Positions 44,451-53,054 of a DNA stretch of 64,000 bases are shown one piece after another (position 1 is the stretch's first letter; each line of letters opens with the position of its first letter). Under the pieces are notes generated by a model, which ran no database searches, had not been told where the DNA came from, and saw only the letters and a list, made by a program, of their open reading frames with translations. The DNA is from Kaistia granuli DSM 23481 (GTDB lineage Bacteria; Pseudomonadota; Alphaproteobacteria; Rhizobiales; Kaistiaceae): contig NZ_AQYH01000019.1 in assembly GCF_000380505.1 (NCBI RefSeq), positions 62,001 through 126,000 of the forward strand. The letters run 5' to 3'. The translations under genes were made by a program, and so were the position numbers.

Positions 44451-44900
44451 AGGCGCGCTATCCCCTTTTGTTTTCCTCCCTCCGACCCGCAAGCCCCGTG
44501 CCAACCGGACTTCCCCCCCGGCGGCCGACACGCCTGCAGAGCGGGAGTGCGGGGACCATTGCATATGAGCCGGGCAATCTTGGCTAGTGGCAATCGGCCG
44601 AATTCGGAAGAACGGTTCCAAAGCGGCGCAAGAGGCGGCAATTGCCCGAAAAATGGACATCCGGGCTCGCCGCCGATCGAGAGAAGCGCATCGTTTCGCA
44701 AGCCCCGCGGGGAGGGAACGCAATGCCGTTCCCATGCGTTTCCAAGATCACATGACGGACGCGTTTTGCCGTCCGCGATGTTGGCGCAACCGCACAAGCT
44801 GGAAGCCGGTCCGAGGCCGGATGGGGGGCGCTTTGCGACCGCCTGGGCGGCGCGCTGATCGCGGAGCCACGCGCCGGAACTCGCTCTAGAGGAAATGGCC
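44451..44900. other. 450-base intergenic region between the Anbu operon and the PhnB-like gene
   Basis: The region separates two divergent genes and must hold both promoters. Plus-strand reading frames exist here but have Arg/Pro-rich low-complexity translations with no family resemblance, so they are not called as genes. A C/T-rich tract lies at 44471-44482 and 44511-44520. No clear promoter pair, RNA gene or repeat was found. Confidence 0.5.
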
Positions 44901-45383
44901 ATGCAGAAAATCATCCCGTTCCTGTGGTTCGACAATCAGGTTGAGGAAGCAATCATCTTCTACGTTTCGACCTTCAAGAACGCGAAGGTCGGAAAGGTCA
45001 GCCGGTATGGCGATGCCGGTCCCGGTCCCAAGGGAACCATCATGACCGCCTCGTTCGAGCTCGAAGGGGTCGAGTTCACCGCGCTGAACGGTGGCCCCGA
45101 GTTCAAGTTCAGCGAGGCGATTTCGTTCGTCATCCGCTGCGAGGACCAGGAGGAGATCGACGAATTGTGGGAGCGGCTGTCGGAGGGCGGTGGCAGCACC
45201 AATCGCTGCGGCTGGCTCAAGGACAAGTTCGGTATCTCCTGGCAGATCGTGCCCAACGGCCTCGTGACGATGCTGACCGATGCCGACACGCAGAAGGCGC
45301 AGCGCGTGATGGAGGCCTTTCTCGGCATGACCAAGATCGACATCGGCGCCCTGCGGCGCGCCTTCGAAGGCGAACTGGCCTGA
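44901..45383 (+). CDS. PhnB-like VOC family protein
   Basis: The 160-residue protein has the PhnB/YjdN-type VOC layout: MQKIIPFLWFDNQVEEAIIFYVSTFKNAKVGKVSRYG, ASFELEGVEFTALNGGPEFKFSEAISFVIRCEDQEEIDELWERLSEGG and CGWLKDKFGISWQIVPNGL. These are the conserved elements of the family older annotations call 3-demethylubiquinone methyltransferase. AGAGGA at 44888-44893 is well spaced for the ATG at 44901, while the ATG at 44895 is too close. Its function is unknown. Confidence 0.9.
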   Translation: MQKIIPFLWFDNQVEEAIIFYVSTFKNAKVGKVSRYGDAGPGPKGTIMTASFELEGVEFTALNGGPEFKFSEAISFVIRCEDQEEIDELWERLSEGGGSTNRCGWLKDKFGISWQIVPNGLVTMLTDADTQKAQRVMEAFLGMTKIDIGALRRAFEGELA

Positions 45384-45494
45384 GGGACAGCAAGCAAACT
45401 AGGGGATGGCTGTGGCGCGCGCGAGGGATCTGCCCTAGCTTGCCGCGCACGGCGTCTGCGCCGAGGAAACGTCCAGGAATGATCGGAAGAAGTG

Positions 45495-46484
45495 ATGCAG
45501 TATCGTCGGCTGGGAAAATCGGGTCTTCAGGTCAGCGAGTTTTCGCTCGGCTCCTGGGTGACGTTCGGCAAGCAGGTCGATCAGCGCGACGCGCTCGACA
45601 TCATGGCGCTCGCCTATGAGCGCGGCATCAATTTCTTCGACAATGCCGAAGGCTACGAGGCCGGCGTTTCCGAGGCATTGATGGGCGAGGCGCTTGCCAA
45701 GCTTAACTGGAGCCGCGACAGCTACGTCGTCTCCAGCAAGGTGTTCTGGGGAGGTGACAAGCCGACCCAGCGCGGTCTGTCGCGCAAGCACGTCACCGAT
45801 GCCTGCCACGCAGCGCTGAAGCGCCTGCAGGTCGAGTATCTTGATCTCTATTTTTGCCATCGACCCGACATCGACACGCCGATCGAGGAGACGGTGCGCG
45901 CCATGCACGACCTCGTCCAGCAGGGCAAGGTGCTCTACTGGGGCACGTCGGAATGGTCGGCGCAGCAGCTGACCGAGGCCTGGGCCGTCGCTAGGGATCT
46001 CCGGATCACGCCGCCGACCATGGAGCAGCCGCAGTACAATCTGTTCGAGCGCGACAAGGTCGAGGGCGACTATCGCCCGCTTTACGATCTGATGGGCCTC
46101 GGCACGACGATCTGGTCGCCGCTCGCTTCCGGCATCCTGACGGGCAAGTACAACAAGGGCATCCCGGCCGGCAGCCGTCTCGACCTGCCGGGCTATGAAT
46201 GGCTGAAGGAACTCTGGCAGAGCGAGAAGGGCCGCGAGCGCATCGCCCAGGTCGAGAAGCTGGCGGCGGTCGCCGAGGAGATCGGCATGCCGATCCATCA
46301 CATGGCGCTGCTCTGGTGCCTCGCCAATCCGAACGTCTCCACCGTCATTCTCGGCGCCTCGAAGAAGGCGCAGCTCGAGGACAATCTCTCGGCCCTCGAA
46401 AGCCGCGACAAGCTGACCGCAGACGTGCTCGCGAAGATCGACGCGATCCTCGGCAACAAGCCGGCGGCGCCGCAGCGCTACTAG
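45495..46484 (+). CDS. Aldo/keto reductase, AKR6-like (potassium-channel beta type)
   Basis: The 329-residue TIM-barrel NADPH-dependent reductase has QYRRLGKSGLQVSEFSLGSWVTFG at the start. Catalytic Asp and Tyr lie in FFDNAEGYEAGVSE, Lys in VVSSKVFW and His in FCHRPDID. The later WSPLASGILTGKYNKGIPAGSR and LGASKKAQLEDNL bind the cofactor. The pattern matches the AKR6/YghZ branch. It reduces aldehydes, perhaps toxic ones. The ATG at 45495 is used; GTG one codon earlier is possible. Confidence 0.92.
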   Translation: MQYRRLGKSGLQVSEFSLGSWVTFGKQVDQRDALDIMALAYERGINFFDNAEGYEAGVSEALMGEALAKLNWSRDSYVVSSKVFWGGDKPTQRGLSRKHVTDACHAALKRLQVEYLDLYFCHRPDIDTPIEETVRAMHDLVQQGKVLYWGTSEWSAQQLTEAWAVARDLRITPPTMEQPQYNLFERDKVEGDYRPLYDLMGLGTTIWSPLASGILTGKYNKGIPAGSRLDLPGYEWLKELWQSEKGRERIAQVEKLAAVAEEIGMPIHHMALLWCLANPNVSTVILGASKKAQLEDNLSALESRDKLTADVLAKIDAILGNKPAAPQRY

Positions 46485-46545
46485 TCTTCCAAAGTGCGCC
46501 GCCGGACCGATTGCACGGCCCGGCGGCGCACGCTAAAGCGTTCGC

Positions 46546-47919
46546 ATGACCAGCCCATCCGTCACCGTCCGCTTCGCCCCGTCGCCAACCGGCTATCTTC
46601 ACATCGGCAATGCGCGCCCCGCCTTGCTCAACTGGCTGTTCGCGCTGAAGGCCGGCGGGCAATTCATCCTGCGGCTGGATGACACCGATCGCGAGCGGTC
46701 GAAAGAGGAATATGCCGAGGCGATACAGCGCGATCTCGCCTGGCTCGGCATTGAGCCGCACCGCTTCGAGCGGCAGTCGCTGCGCACCGATTCCTATGAT
46801 GCCGCCGTGGCGCGGCTGAAGCAGGCCGGTCGCCTCTATGCCTGCTACGAGACGGCCGACGAGCTGGACCGCAAGCGCAAGCGCCAGCATGCGCGCGGCC
46901 TGCCGCCCGTCTATGACCGCGCCGCGCTGAAGCTGAGCGACGAGGACCGGGCGAAGCTGGAGGCCGAGGGCCGCCGGCCGCATTGGCGCTTCAAGCTCGA
47001 CGAGAGCGTCGGCCACGTCACCTGGGAAGATCTGGTGCGCGGGCCGCAGACGGTCGACATCGGCTCGCTCTCCGATCCCGTGCTGATCCGCGAGGACGGC
47101 ACCTATCTCTACACACTGCCCTCGGTCGTCGACGACGCCGACATGGGGGTGACGCACATCATCCGCGGTGACGACCATGTCACCAATACCGGCGTGCAGC
47201 TGCAGCTGTTCGAGGCGCTCGGCGCGCCGGCGCCGGTGTTCGGCCATCACAACACGCTGACGACGTCGACGGGCGAGGGGCTCTCGAAGCGGACCGGCGC
47301 GCTGTCGCTCGGCTCGCTGCGTGACGCCGGCTACGAGCCGATGGCGGTCAATTCGCTGGCCGTGCTGATCGGCACTTCCCATTCCGTCGAGCCCGTCGCC
47401 GATCTCGCGACGCTGGCCGGCATCGTCGATCTCTCCATGGTGTCGAAGGCGCCGGCGAAGTTCGATCCCGCCGATCTCGACGGCCTCAACGCCAAGCTGC
47501 TGCACGCCAAGCCCTATGCCGAAGTGGCCGACCGGCTTTCGGCGCTCGGCGTCGCTGGCGGCGAGGATTTCTGGAATGCCGTGCGCGGCAATCTGGTCCG
47601 TCTGCAGGAGGCGAGCGATTGGTGGCGCGTCGTGACCGGACCGGTCGACGCCCATGTCGCCGCCGATGCCGACGAGGTCGCCTTCTTCGCCGCGGCGCGG
47701 GCCGCGCTGCCGGAGGGGACGTTCGATGGGCAGAGCTGGAAGGCCTGGACCGATGCGCTGAAGGCGGCGACCGGGCGCAAGGGCAGGGCGCTGTTCATGC
47801 CGCTGCGCCAGATGCTGACCGGCCTCGACCATGGTCCGGAACTGGCGGCGCTGCTGCCCCTGATCGGTCGCGACCGGACCGTTGCCCGGCTTGACGCCGT
47901 GACAGCGCCGGCGGACTGA
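46546..47919 (+). CDS. gltX: Glutamyl-tRNA synthetase, short form
   Basis: The 457-residue class I synthetase has the HIGH-like motif HIGN at residues 19-22 ([22 protein letters not shown]) and the KMSKS-like LSKR at 246-249. It charges tRNA with glutamate. It is the shorter of the two GltX types alphaproteobacteria often carry, in which one copy also misacylates tRNA-Gln. gatB lies about 5 kb downstream in the same orientation. There is no intervening zinc-finger Cys cluster. Confidence 0.95.
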   Translation: MTSPSVTVRFAPSPTGYLHIGNARPALLNWLFALKAGGQFILRLDDTDRERSKEEYAEAIQRDLAWLGIEPHRFERQSLRTDSYDAAVARLKQAGRLYACYETADELDRKRKRQHARGLPPVYDRAALKLSDEDRAKLEAEGRRPHWRFKLDESVGHVTWEDLVRGPQTVDIGSLSDPVLIREDGTYLYTLPSVVDDADMGVTHIIRGDDHVTNTGVQLQLFEALGAPAPVFGHHNTLTTSTGEGLSKRTGALSLGSLRDAGYEPMAVNSLAVLIGTSHSVEPVADLATLAGIVDLSMVSKAPAKFDPADLDGLNAKLLHAKPYAEVADRLSALGVAGGEDFWNAVRGNLVRLQEASDWWRVVTGPVDAHVAADADEVAFFAAARAALPEGTFDGQSWKAWTDALKAATGRKGRALFMPLRQMLTGLDHGPELAALLPLIGRDRTVARLDAVTAPAD

Positions 47920-47972
47920 GGCCCTCTACCTCCCCCTGAGGGGCCTTCGCACAACGCTGGCTAAGCGCCGCC

Positions 47973-48075
47973 GTCATCCCGGCGGAGGCCGGGATCCAGA
48001 CACACTGCCGTATGGCCAGAAAGCCGTGTCACGGCTTGCCGCGCCGGCGCTTATGGGCCCCGGCCTCCGCCGGGG
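47973..48075. repeat. Extragenic palindromic repeat cluster after gltX
   Basis: Three hairpins sit in a row between the convergent gltX and epimerase genes: ATCCCGGC/GCCGGGAT (47976-47995), AAGCCGT/ACGGCTT (48021-48037) and CCCCGGC/GCCGGGG (48058-48075). The outer two are nearly inverted copies of each other (the GTCATCCCGGCGGAGG pattern and CCTCCGCCGGGGCGAC). This GTCATCCCGGC-type element is a common dispersed, non-coding repeat in alphaproteobacterial genomes. It could also stop transcription from both genes. Confidence 0.7.
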
Positions 48076-48123
48076 CGACACGCTCTGCCTCTCATCTCTG
48101 AGGCACGAGCCGCGGGGCTCCCT

Positions 48124-49362
48124 CTACAGGAAGCCGCGAGCCAGGGCCGGAGCGGCGCTGGGTGTTGCCGGAAGCTGCGGCAGCAGCAGCGCGTTGACGA
48201 CGTGATAGACGTCGGGGCGGCCCGGCCAGACGGTGCCGGCCTCGGAGAGGTCGGCGGCGAGCTGGTGCCGCCAGGTGCCGCGTTCCGCTTCGACGAAGTG
48301 CACGGCGGCATGGTCCCAGAGCTTGCGGTACCAATGCTCGTAGGCCGGATCGTCGGTCACCGCGCCGAGCAGGGCGGCAGCGGCGATGCCTTCGCAGAGC
48401 GCCCAGTGCATGCGGACGTCGGTGACGACCTTGCCGTCGAAATCCGTCGTGTAGACGAAGCCGTCATGGCCATCGACAGCCCAGCCATAGGTGATGGCGT
48501 GGTTGAAGAGGGCGATCGAGGCTTCGCGCAGCCAGGCGGGCGGCGTCTCGAGCGATGCTTCGACATGGATCAGCAGGCGCGACCATTCGAGCCAGTGGCC
48601 GACCGTCGAGCCATAGGGCCGGAACGGATGGGCGCGGTCGTCGGTATTGTATTCCGGTGTCGGCTGCCAGGCCGTGTCGAAATGCTCGGGCAGGAACCAG
48701 TTGTGCCGGCGCGCGGCGCCGTTGATCAGCCGGTCCGCCATCGACAGCGCGCGGTCATACCAGGCCGGATCGCCCGAGGTGTCGCCGGCGGCGAGGCAGG
48801 CCTCGACCAGGTGCATGTTGGAATTGGCGCCGCGATAGTTTTCCGAATCCGAGAAATCGTCCGCGAAGGACTCGCGCGACATGCCGGCTTCCGCGTCCCA
48901 GAAATGCTTCAGGAACACCGCCTGGGCGCGCTCGAACAGTTCGCGGCCACCCGGACGACCCGCCTCGGTCGCCGACGAGCCGGCGAGCAGCACGAAGGCA
49001 TGGGCATAGGCCTCCTTGCGGCCCGGGAGCGGGCCGCCGGTCGGGCTCAGCGCCGAGTACCAGCCGTCATTCGCCTTGTCGTGGAAGATGCCGAGCAGCG
49101 CCGTGATGCCGTGGTCGACGAGCGGGCCAGCGCCGGGAATGCCGCGCAGCTGTGCGAGCGCTGCGACATGGGTCTTGCGGCAGGTGAGATAGAGCTCGCG
49201 CGGACGGGTCAGGTCGCTGGTGCCGTCCTCGAGCAGATAGCCGAAGCCGCCAGCATCAAGCCGGGCGCCGTTCATGAAATGGACGAGGCGGCGGAACTGA
49301 TCGTCCAGCCAGTCGCAGTGAGACCTCAGCCCGAGCCAGGGCGGGGTGGCGGTCGATGTCAT
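48124..49362 (-). CDS. AGE family epimerase/isomerase
   Basis: The 412-residue (alpha/alpha)6-barrel protein of the N-acylglucosamine 2-epimerase family has RELYLTCRKTHVAALAQL near the start, HAFVLLAGSSATEAGRPGGRELFERAQAVF, and NSNMHLVEACLAA. Two conserved His are in WLEWSRLLIH and RGTWRHQLAAD. Family members interconvert sugars such as mannose, fructose, glucose or sulfoquinovose; no neighbour identifies the substrate. The ATG at 49362 follows an AGGA site; an upstream start (MNEPIRHC) is weaker. It is convergent with gltX across the palindromic repeats. Confidence 0.87.
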   Translation of the reverse strand: MTSTATPPWLGLRSHCDWLDDQFRRLVHFMNGARLDAGGFGYLLEDGTSDLTRPRELYLTCRKTHVAALAQLRGIPGAGPLVDHGITALLGIFHDKANDGWYSALSPTGGPLPGRKEAYAHAFVLLAGSSATEAGRPGGRELFERAQAVFLKHFWDAEAGMSRESFADDFSDSENYRGANSNMHLVEACLAAGDTSGDPAWYDRALSMADRLINGAARRHNWFLPEHFDTAWQPTPEYNTDDRAHPFRPYGSTVGHWLEWSRLLIHVEASLETPPAWLREASIALFNHAITYGWAVDGHDGFVYTTDFDGKVVTDVRMHWALCEGIAAAALLGAVTDDPAYEHWYRKLWDHAAVHFVEAERGTWRHQLAADLSEAGTVWPGRPDVYHVVNALLLPQLPATPSAAPALARGFL

Positions 49363-49553
49363 GGCGTCCTGCTCCCGTAAGGCCCATCGCGCAGCGTCCG
49401 CCTCCCGGCAGTGTCGGATGGGCTCGTTCATGGCGTGTCGCCGCGCCGGCGTTTGCGCACAGGCGACGGCCCGGCCAAGCGTGCCCGGCCGGCGGCGGCT
49501 AGTTGAACACTGAGTCGATCGGGCCGTCCACCGCGGCGGCGGCCCGCGGATCG

Positions 49554-50654
49554 CTATTGGGCGTAGAAGTAGGAGGGACCGACGCGGCGCGTCACGCCCG
49601 CCGTCCGCGGCGCGCCCGAAAGCCCGGCTACGGGCGTTTCGATGCTGGCGGTGCCGAGATCGTCCGGCGAGAGATTGCCGGCGCGGTTGGCGAGCGTTTC
49701 CGGGTCCTCGCCGAGGAAGGGCGCCGATCCCGGGATCGGCGGCATGGCCTCGGCGGCCGGCGTCTTGGCGAGGCTCGCGGGATCATAGCCGCCGTTCAGG
49801 GCCTGCAGCGATGTCGGGCTGCCGCAGGTGCAGCTCGAATTGAAGCTGGTGCGATAGGAGAACGCGGTCGACAGCGCGCTATAGGGTGTCTCGTCGACGG
49901 TCGAGCGGGCATCGGTGCTGTTCTGGCCGGGATTGCGATGGGCGTAGAGCGCGACATCGGCGCTCGGGCACATCTGCCGGCAGGTCGCCTCGTCGGCGGC
50001 GAAATTGGAGCGGCGTGTCGCGAAGCTGATCGGGAAATAATAGCCGTCGCAGGTGCGGACGCAGAGGGTGCGGTAATTGCCGCCGCCGAAGCCGCGCTCG
50101 TTCGAGCTGGTCTCGGAGCGCGTGCTCGGTTCGCGCGCCGGGATCCGCGCCACGTCCTGCTGCTGGTCGTAGACGCGGTTGTCGGGGTTGAAGAGCCGTT
50201 CGAAGAAGTTGCGCGGGCGTTGGCCGGCATTGACGTAATTGGCGTATTGCGGGCCGCAATCGTTCTGGCCGAGCTGGCGCAGGATATCGGTGCGCTGGCG
50301 GCCGGAGGTGGCGGGGTCTGCAGCCCGGCTTCCTTGTTCCGCCTTGCTGATGCGGCCCTGGATCGCGCTGATGCGCTTGTTGATGCCGGCGCATTCCGGG
50401 CCGGGATTGGCGGAGCGGAAGAAGCCGCCCTTGCAGCCGGCGCGGCGTGCTTCGCCATTGGCGGCATTGAGATCGGCCCGGTAGCGGTTGAGATTGGCCT
50501 GCTGGCCGGCGGCGGCGTTCTGGCCACGCTGCAGCGAGGCGAGCTGACGCTCGAGCCGGACGCACACGCTCGACGCCGCTTCCGCGACGCCGACGCCCGC
50601 GGCAAGGATCATCGCAGCCATTACGATACGCGAGAACACTCTTTCGATACCCAT
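49554..50654 (-). CDS. Secreted DUF2865 domain protein
   Basis: The 366-residue precursor has a signal peptide (MGIERVFSRIVMAAMILAAGVGVAEA). The mature N-terminus is a Gln/Arg/Ala-rich region with CVRLERQLASLQRGQNAAAGQ, likely a coiled coil. The DUF2865 core follows: NYRTLCVRTCDGYYFPISFATRRSNFAADEATCRQMCPSADVALYAHRNPGQ, with four Cys typical of the family. The C-terminal part is variable and low-complexity. It is an exported protein known mainly in Hyphomicrobiales, with unknown function. The Cys pattern suggests disulfides in the periplasm. Confidence 0.85.
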   Translation of the reverse strand: MGIERVFSRIVMAAMILAAGVGVAEAASSVCVRLERQLASLQRGQNAAAGQQANLNRYRADLNAANGEARRAGCKGGFFRSANPGPECAGINKRISAIQGRISKAEQGSRAADPATSGRQRTDILRQLGQNDCGPQYANYVNAGQRPRNFFERLFNPDNRVYDQQQDVARIPAREPSTRSETSSNERGFGGGNYRTLCVRTCDGYYFPISFATRRSNFAADEATCRQMCPSADVALYAHRNPGQNSTDARSTVDETPYSALSTAFSYRTSFNSSCTCGSPTSLQALNGGYDPASLAKTPAAEAMPPIPGSAPFLGEDPETLANRAGNLSPDDLGTASIETPVAGLSGAPRTAGVTRRVGPSYFYAQ

Positions 50655-50720
50655 TGAAGCGGCCCTTACCGCGCTGCCATCAATTCGTCCGCCCATGCCC
50701 AGAAAGGGCAAATCGAAATA

Positions 50721-50749
50721 GCATGGATGGCCGGCAGGGTCATCCATGC
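50721..50749. repeat. Inverted repeat upstream of the DUF2865 and MATE genes
   Basis: GCATGGATG / CATCCATGC are perfect 9-base arms around an 11-base centre. They lie in the 259-base divergent space, 67 bases before the DUF2865 start. It could be an operator. Nothing else stands out in the space. Confidence 0.5.
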
Positions 50750-50913
50750 CGCGCGCCGATCGGGCGTGAATCGGCGCCGGCGTTGCCGGAAAGCACCGTA
50801 AGGATGCCTGATAGCCCGATCTTTGGATGGCAAACGCCGGCATCTTGTGACTAGGTGGCGCGCTGGAACTGCGGGCCGTGGTCCGCTCCCTGCATGAAAA
50901 GAGCCTTTGCATC

Positions 50914-52338
50914 ATGACCGCGCGCGACGTTTCCCTGGCCGCGAAGGATCCGGCCGGGCCCTGGTGGACCGAGATCCGGGCCACGATCCAGCTGTCTGTA
51001 CCGCTGATTCTCACCAATCTGGCGCAGACCGTCATCACCGCCACGGATGTCGTCATCCTGGGCTGGGTCGGCGCGGCCTATCTGGCAGCGGGCGCGCTGG
51101 CGACCAATCTCTATTTCGCGCTGCTGATCTTCGGTATTGGCCTGGTGTCGGCGGTGGCACCGATGGTGGCGCGCGAGCGCGGCCGCAATCGTCATGCGGT
51201 GCGGGAAGTGCGGCGCACGGTGCGGCAGGGCCTCTGGGCGTCGGTCGCCCTCGTCATCCCGTTTTGGATCGTGCTCTGGCATACCGAGGAAATCCTGTTG
51301 TGGCTCGGGCAGGAGCCCGAGTTGGCGCGGCTCGCGGCCGAGAATATGCGCGGCCTGCAATGGGCGATGCTGCCGTTCCTCTGGTACATCGTGCTGCGTT
51401 CGTTCATCGCCGCGCTGGAGCGGCCGGCCTGGTCGCTCGTGGTCGGCATCGCTGGTGTCATCTTCAACGCTCTGATCGTCTGGGCGCTGGTGTTCGGCCA
51501 TTTCGGCCTGCCGAAGCTCGGTATGTTCGGCGCCGGCATTGGCAGCACGCTGTCGGCGATGCTGATGTTCATCGGCATGGCGCTGGTCTGTCTGTTCGAC
51601 CGCCAGTTTCGCCGCTATCACGTCTTCGGCCGCTTCTGGCGTCCCGACTGGGCCCGCTTCCGCGCGCTCTGGCGTCTCGGCCTGCCAATGGGCATCGCCA
51701 TCGGTCTCGAGGTCACGGTGTTCAACGCGGCGGTATTCCTGATGGGGCTGATCGGCGCTTCCGCCGTGGCGGCGCACGCCATCGCCATCCAGGTCGCCTC
51801 GCTCTGCTTCATGGTGCCGCTTGGCTTCTCGCAGGCCGTCACCGTCCGGGTCGGCATCGCCTATGGCGCCGGCGATCCCGATGCGATCCGCCGCGCCGGC
51901 TGGACCCCGTTCATCCTCGGCGTCGGCTTCATGGCCTGCACGGCGCTGATGATGTTCGCCATTCCGAACGTGCTGATCGGGGTGTTCCTCGACCGGGCCG
52001 ATCCGAACAATGCCGAGGTGATCGCGCTGGCCGTGTCCTTCCTCGGCATCGCCGCCCTGTTCCAGGTGTTTGACGGCGCCCAGGCGATCGCCGGCGGCAT
52101 GCTGCGCGGCCTGCACGACGCCCGGGTGCCGATGATCTATGCGGCACTCGGCTTCTGGGGTGTCGGCCTCACGCTCAGCGTCCTGCTCGGCTTCTGGTTC
52201 GGGCTTGGCGGCATCGGCATCTGGATCGGCCTGGCGACCGGTCTCGCCGCCGTTTCGGCGATGCTGATCACGCGCTGGCTGCGTCGCGAGCGCCTCGGTC
52301 TGGTGCGCGGCGGCACCGAGCCGATCGTGGCGCCCTGA
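50914..52338 (+). CDS. MATE family efflux transporter
   Basis: The 474-residue inner-membrane protein has twelve predicted helices in two halves, as in NorM-type exporters. IQLSVPLILTNLAQTVITATDVVILGWVGAAYLAAGALATNLYFAL is the conserved MATE opening, and the second half repeats it with GLPMGIAIGLEVTVFNAAVFLMGLIGASAVAAHAIAIQVASLCFMVPLGFSQAVTVRVG. MATE proteins expel cationic drugs in exchange for H+ or Na+. The start at ATG 50914 is likely; a GTG at 50878 would add 12 residues. Confidence 0.93.
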   Translation: MTARDVSLAAKDPAGPWWTEIRATIQLSVPLILTNLAQTVITATDVVILGWVGAAYLAAGALATNLYFALLIFGIGLVSAVAPMVARERGRNRHAVREVRRTVRQGLWASVALVIPFWIVLWHTEEILLWLGQEPELARLAAENMRGLQWAMLPFLWYIVLRSFIAALERPAWSLVVGIAGVIFNALIVWALVFGHFGLPKLGMFGAGIGSTLSAMLMFIGMALVCLFDRQFRRYHVFGRFWRPDWARFRALWRLGLPMGIAIGLEVTVFNAAVFLMGLIGASAVAAHAIAIQVASLCFMVPLGFSQAVTVRVGIAYGAGDPDAIRRAGWTPFILGVGFMACTALMMFAIPNVLIGVFLDRADPNNAEVIALAVSFLGIAALFQVFDGAQAIAGGMLRGLHDARVPMIYAALGFWGVGLTLSVLLGFWFGLGGIGIWIGLATGLAAVSAMLITRWLRRERLGLVRGGTEPIVAP

Positions 52339-52423
52339 GCCTGGCGCCATTTTCGGCCGCGGCGGGTCTCGCGGCGGCGCCCGGCATTCCTATATTGGGC
52401 ACAGTTTCGCAACGGAGAACGCC

Positions 52424-52933
52424 ATGCGCCTTGCCCTCGCTGCCCTGACCGCCGTCGTCACCCTTGCCGGGGCTGAGGCGCCGGCGATGGCCGCCGATCC
52501 CGATCTGATCTTCAAGGAATCGACGACCTTCAAATGGGTGACGCCGAACGACAAGATCGCGACCTATGCCGTCGATGATCCGGACGTCGAGGGCGTTGCC
52601 TGCTATTTCGCCGCGGCCGAGCGCGGCGGTGTCGCCGGCATGTTCGGCGTGGCCGAGGAGACCTCGGACGTCTCGCTCGCCTGCCGGCAGGTCGGCCCGA
52701 TCTCCTTCAAGGGCAAGATTGGCCAGGGCGAGGAGATGTTCAATCAGCGCCGCTCGATCTGGTTCAAGAAGATGCGGATCTCGCGCGGCTGCGACGCGAA
52801 GCGCAACGTGCTCGTCTATCTCGTCTATTCGGACAAGCTCGTCGACGGCAGCCCGAAGAACTCCATCTCAAGCGTGCCGATCATGCCCTGGGGCGACCAG
52901 CCGGCGGCCAAATGCGGTGATTTCCTGCGATAA
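52424..52933 (+). CDS. creA: CreA family protein
   Basis: The 169-residue exported protein has a signal peptide (MRLALAALTAVVTLAGAEAPAMA) and the CreA body: DPDLIFKESTTFKWVTPNDKIATYAVDDPDVEGVACYFAAAERGG and SWFKKM-like IWFKKMRISRGCDAKRNVLVYLVYSDKLVDGSPKNSISSVPIMPWG. Four Cys are conserved in the family. It is periplasmic, and its function is unknown despite being widespread. GGAG precedes the ATG. Confidence 0.93.
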   Translation: MRLALAALTAVVTLAGAEAPAMAADPDLIFKESTTFKWVTPNDKIATYAVDDPDVEGVACYFAAAERGGVAGMFGVAEETSDVSLACRQVGPISFKGKIGQGEEMFNQRRSIWFKKMRISRGCDAKRNVLVYLVYSDKLVDGSPKNSISSVPIMPWGDQPAAKCGDFLR

Positions 52934-53054
52934 GGGGCGCCGCGTGCCGCCGGTTTTCCGCGGTGCGCAGGCATCGTTCTGACCGACACGACTTGCCGGA
53001 AGCCGCGCGAGGCTCTAACCGGATGATCAGTATTCTATTCGGAGCTCTTTTCGC

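Noticed and set aside
44547-44889. Two plus-strand open frames in the 450-base space before the PhnB-like gene
   Set aside because: Arg/Pro/Gly-rich translations, no ribosome site, no family likeness. They are treated as chance frames in high-GC DNA.
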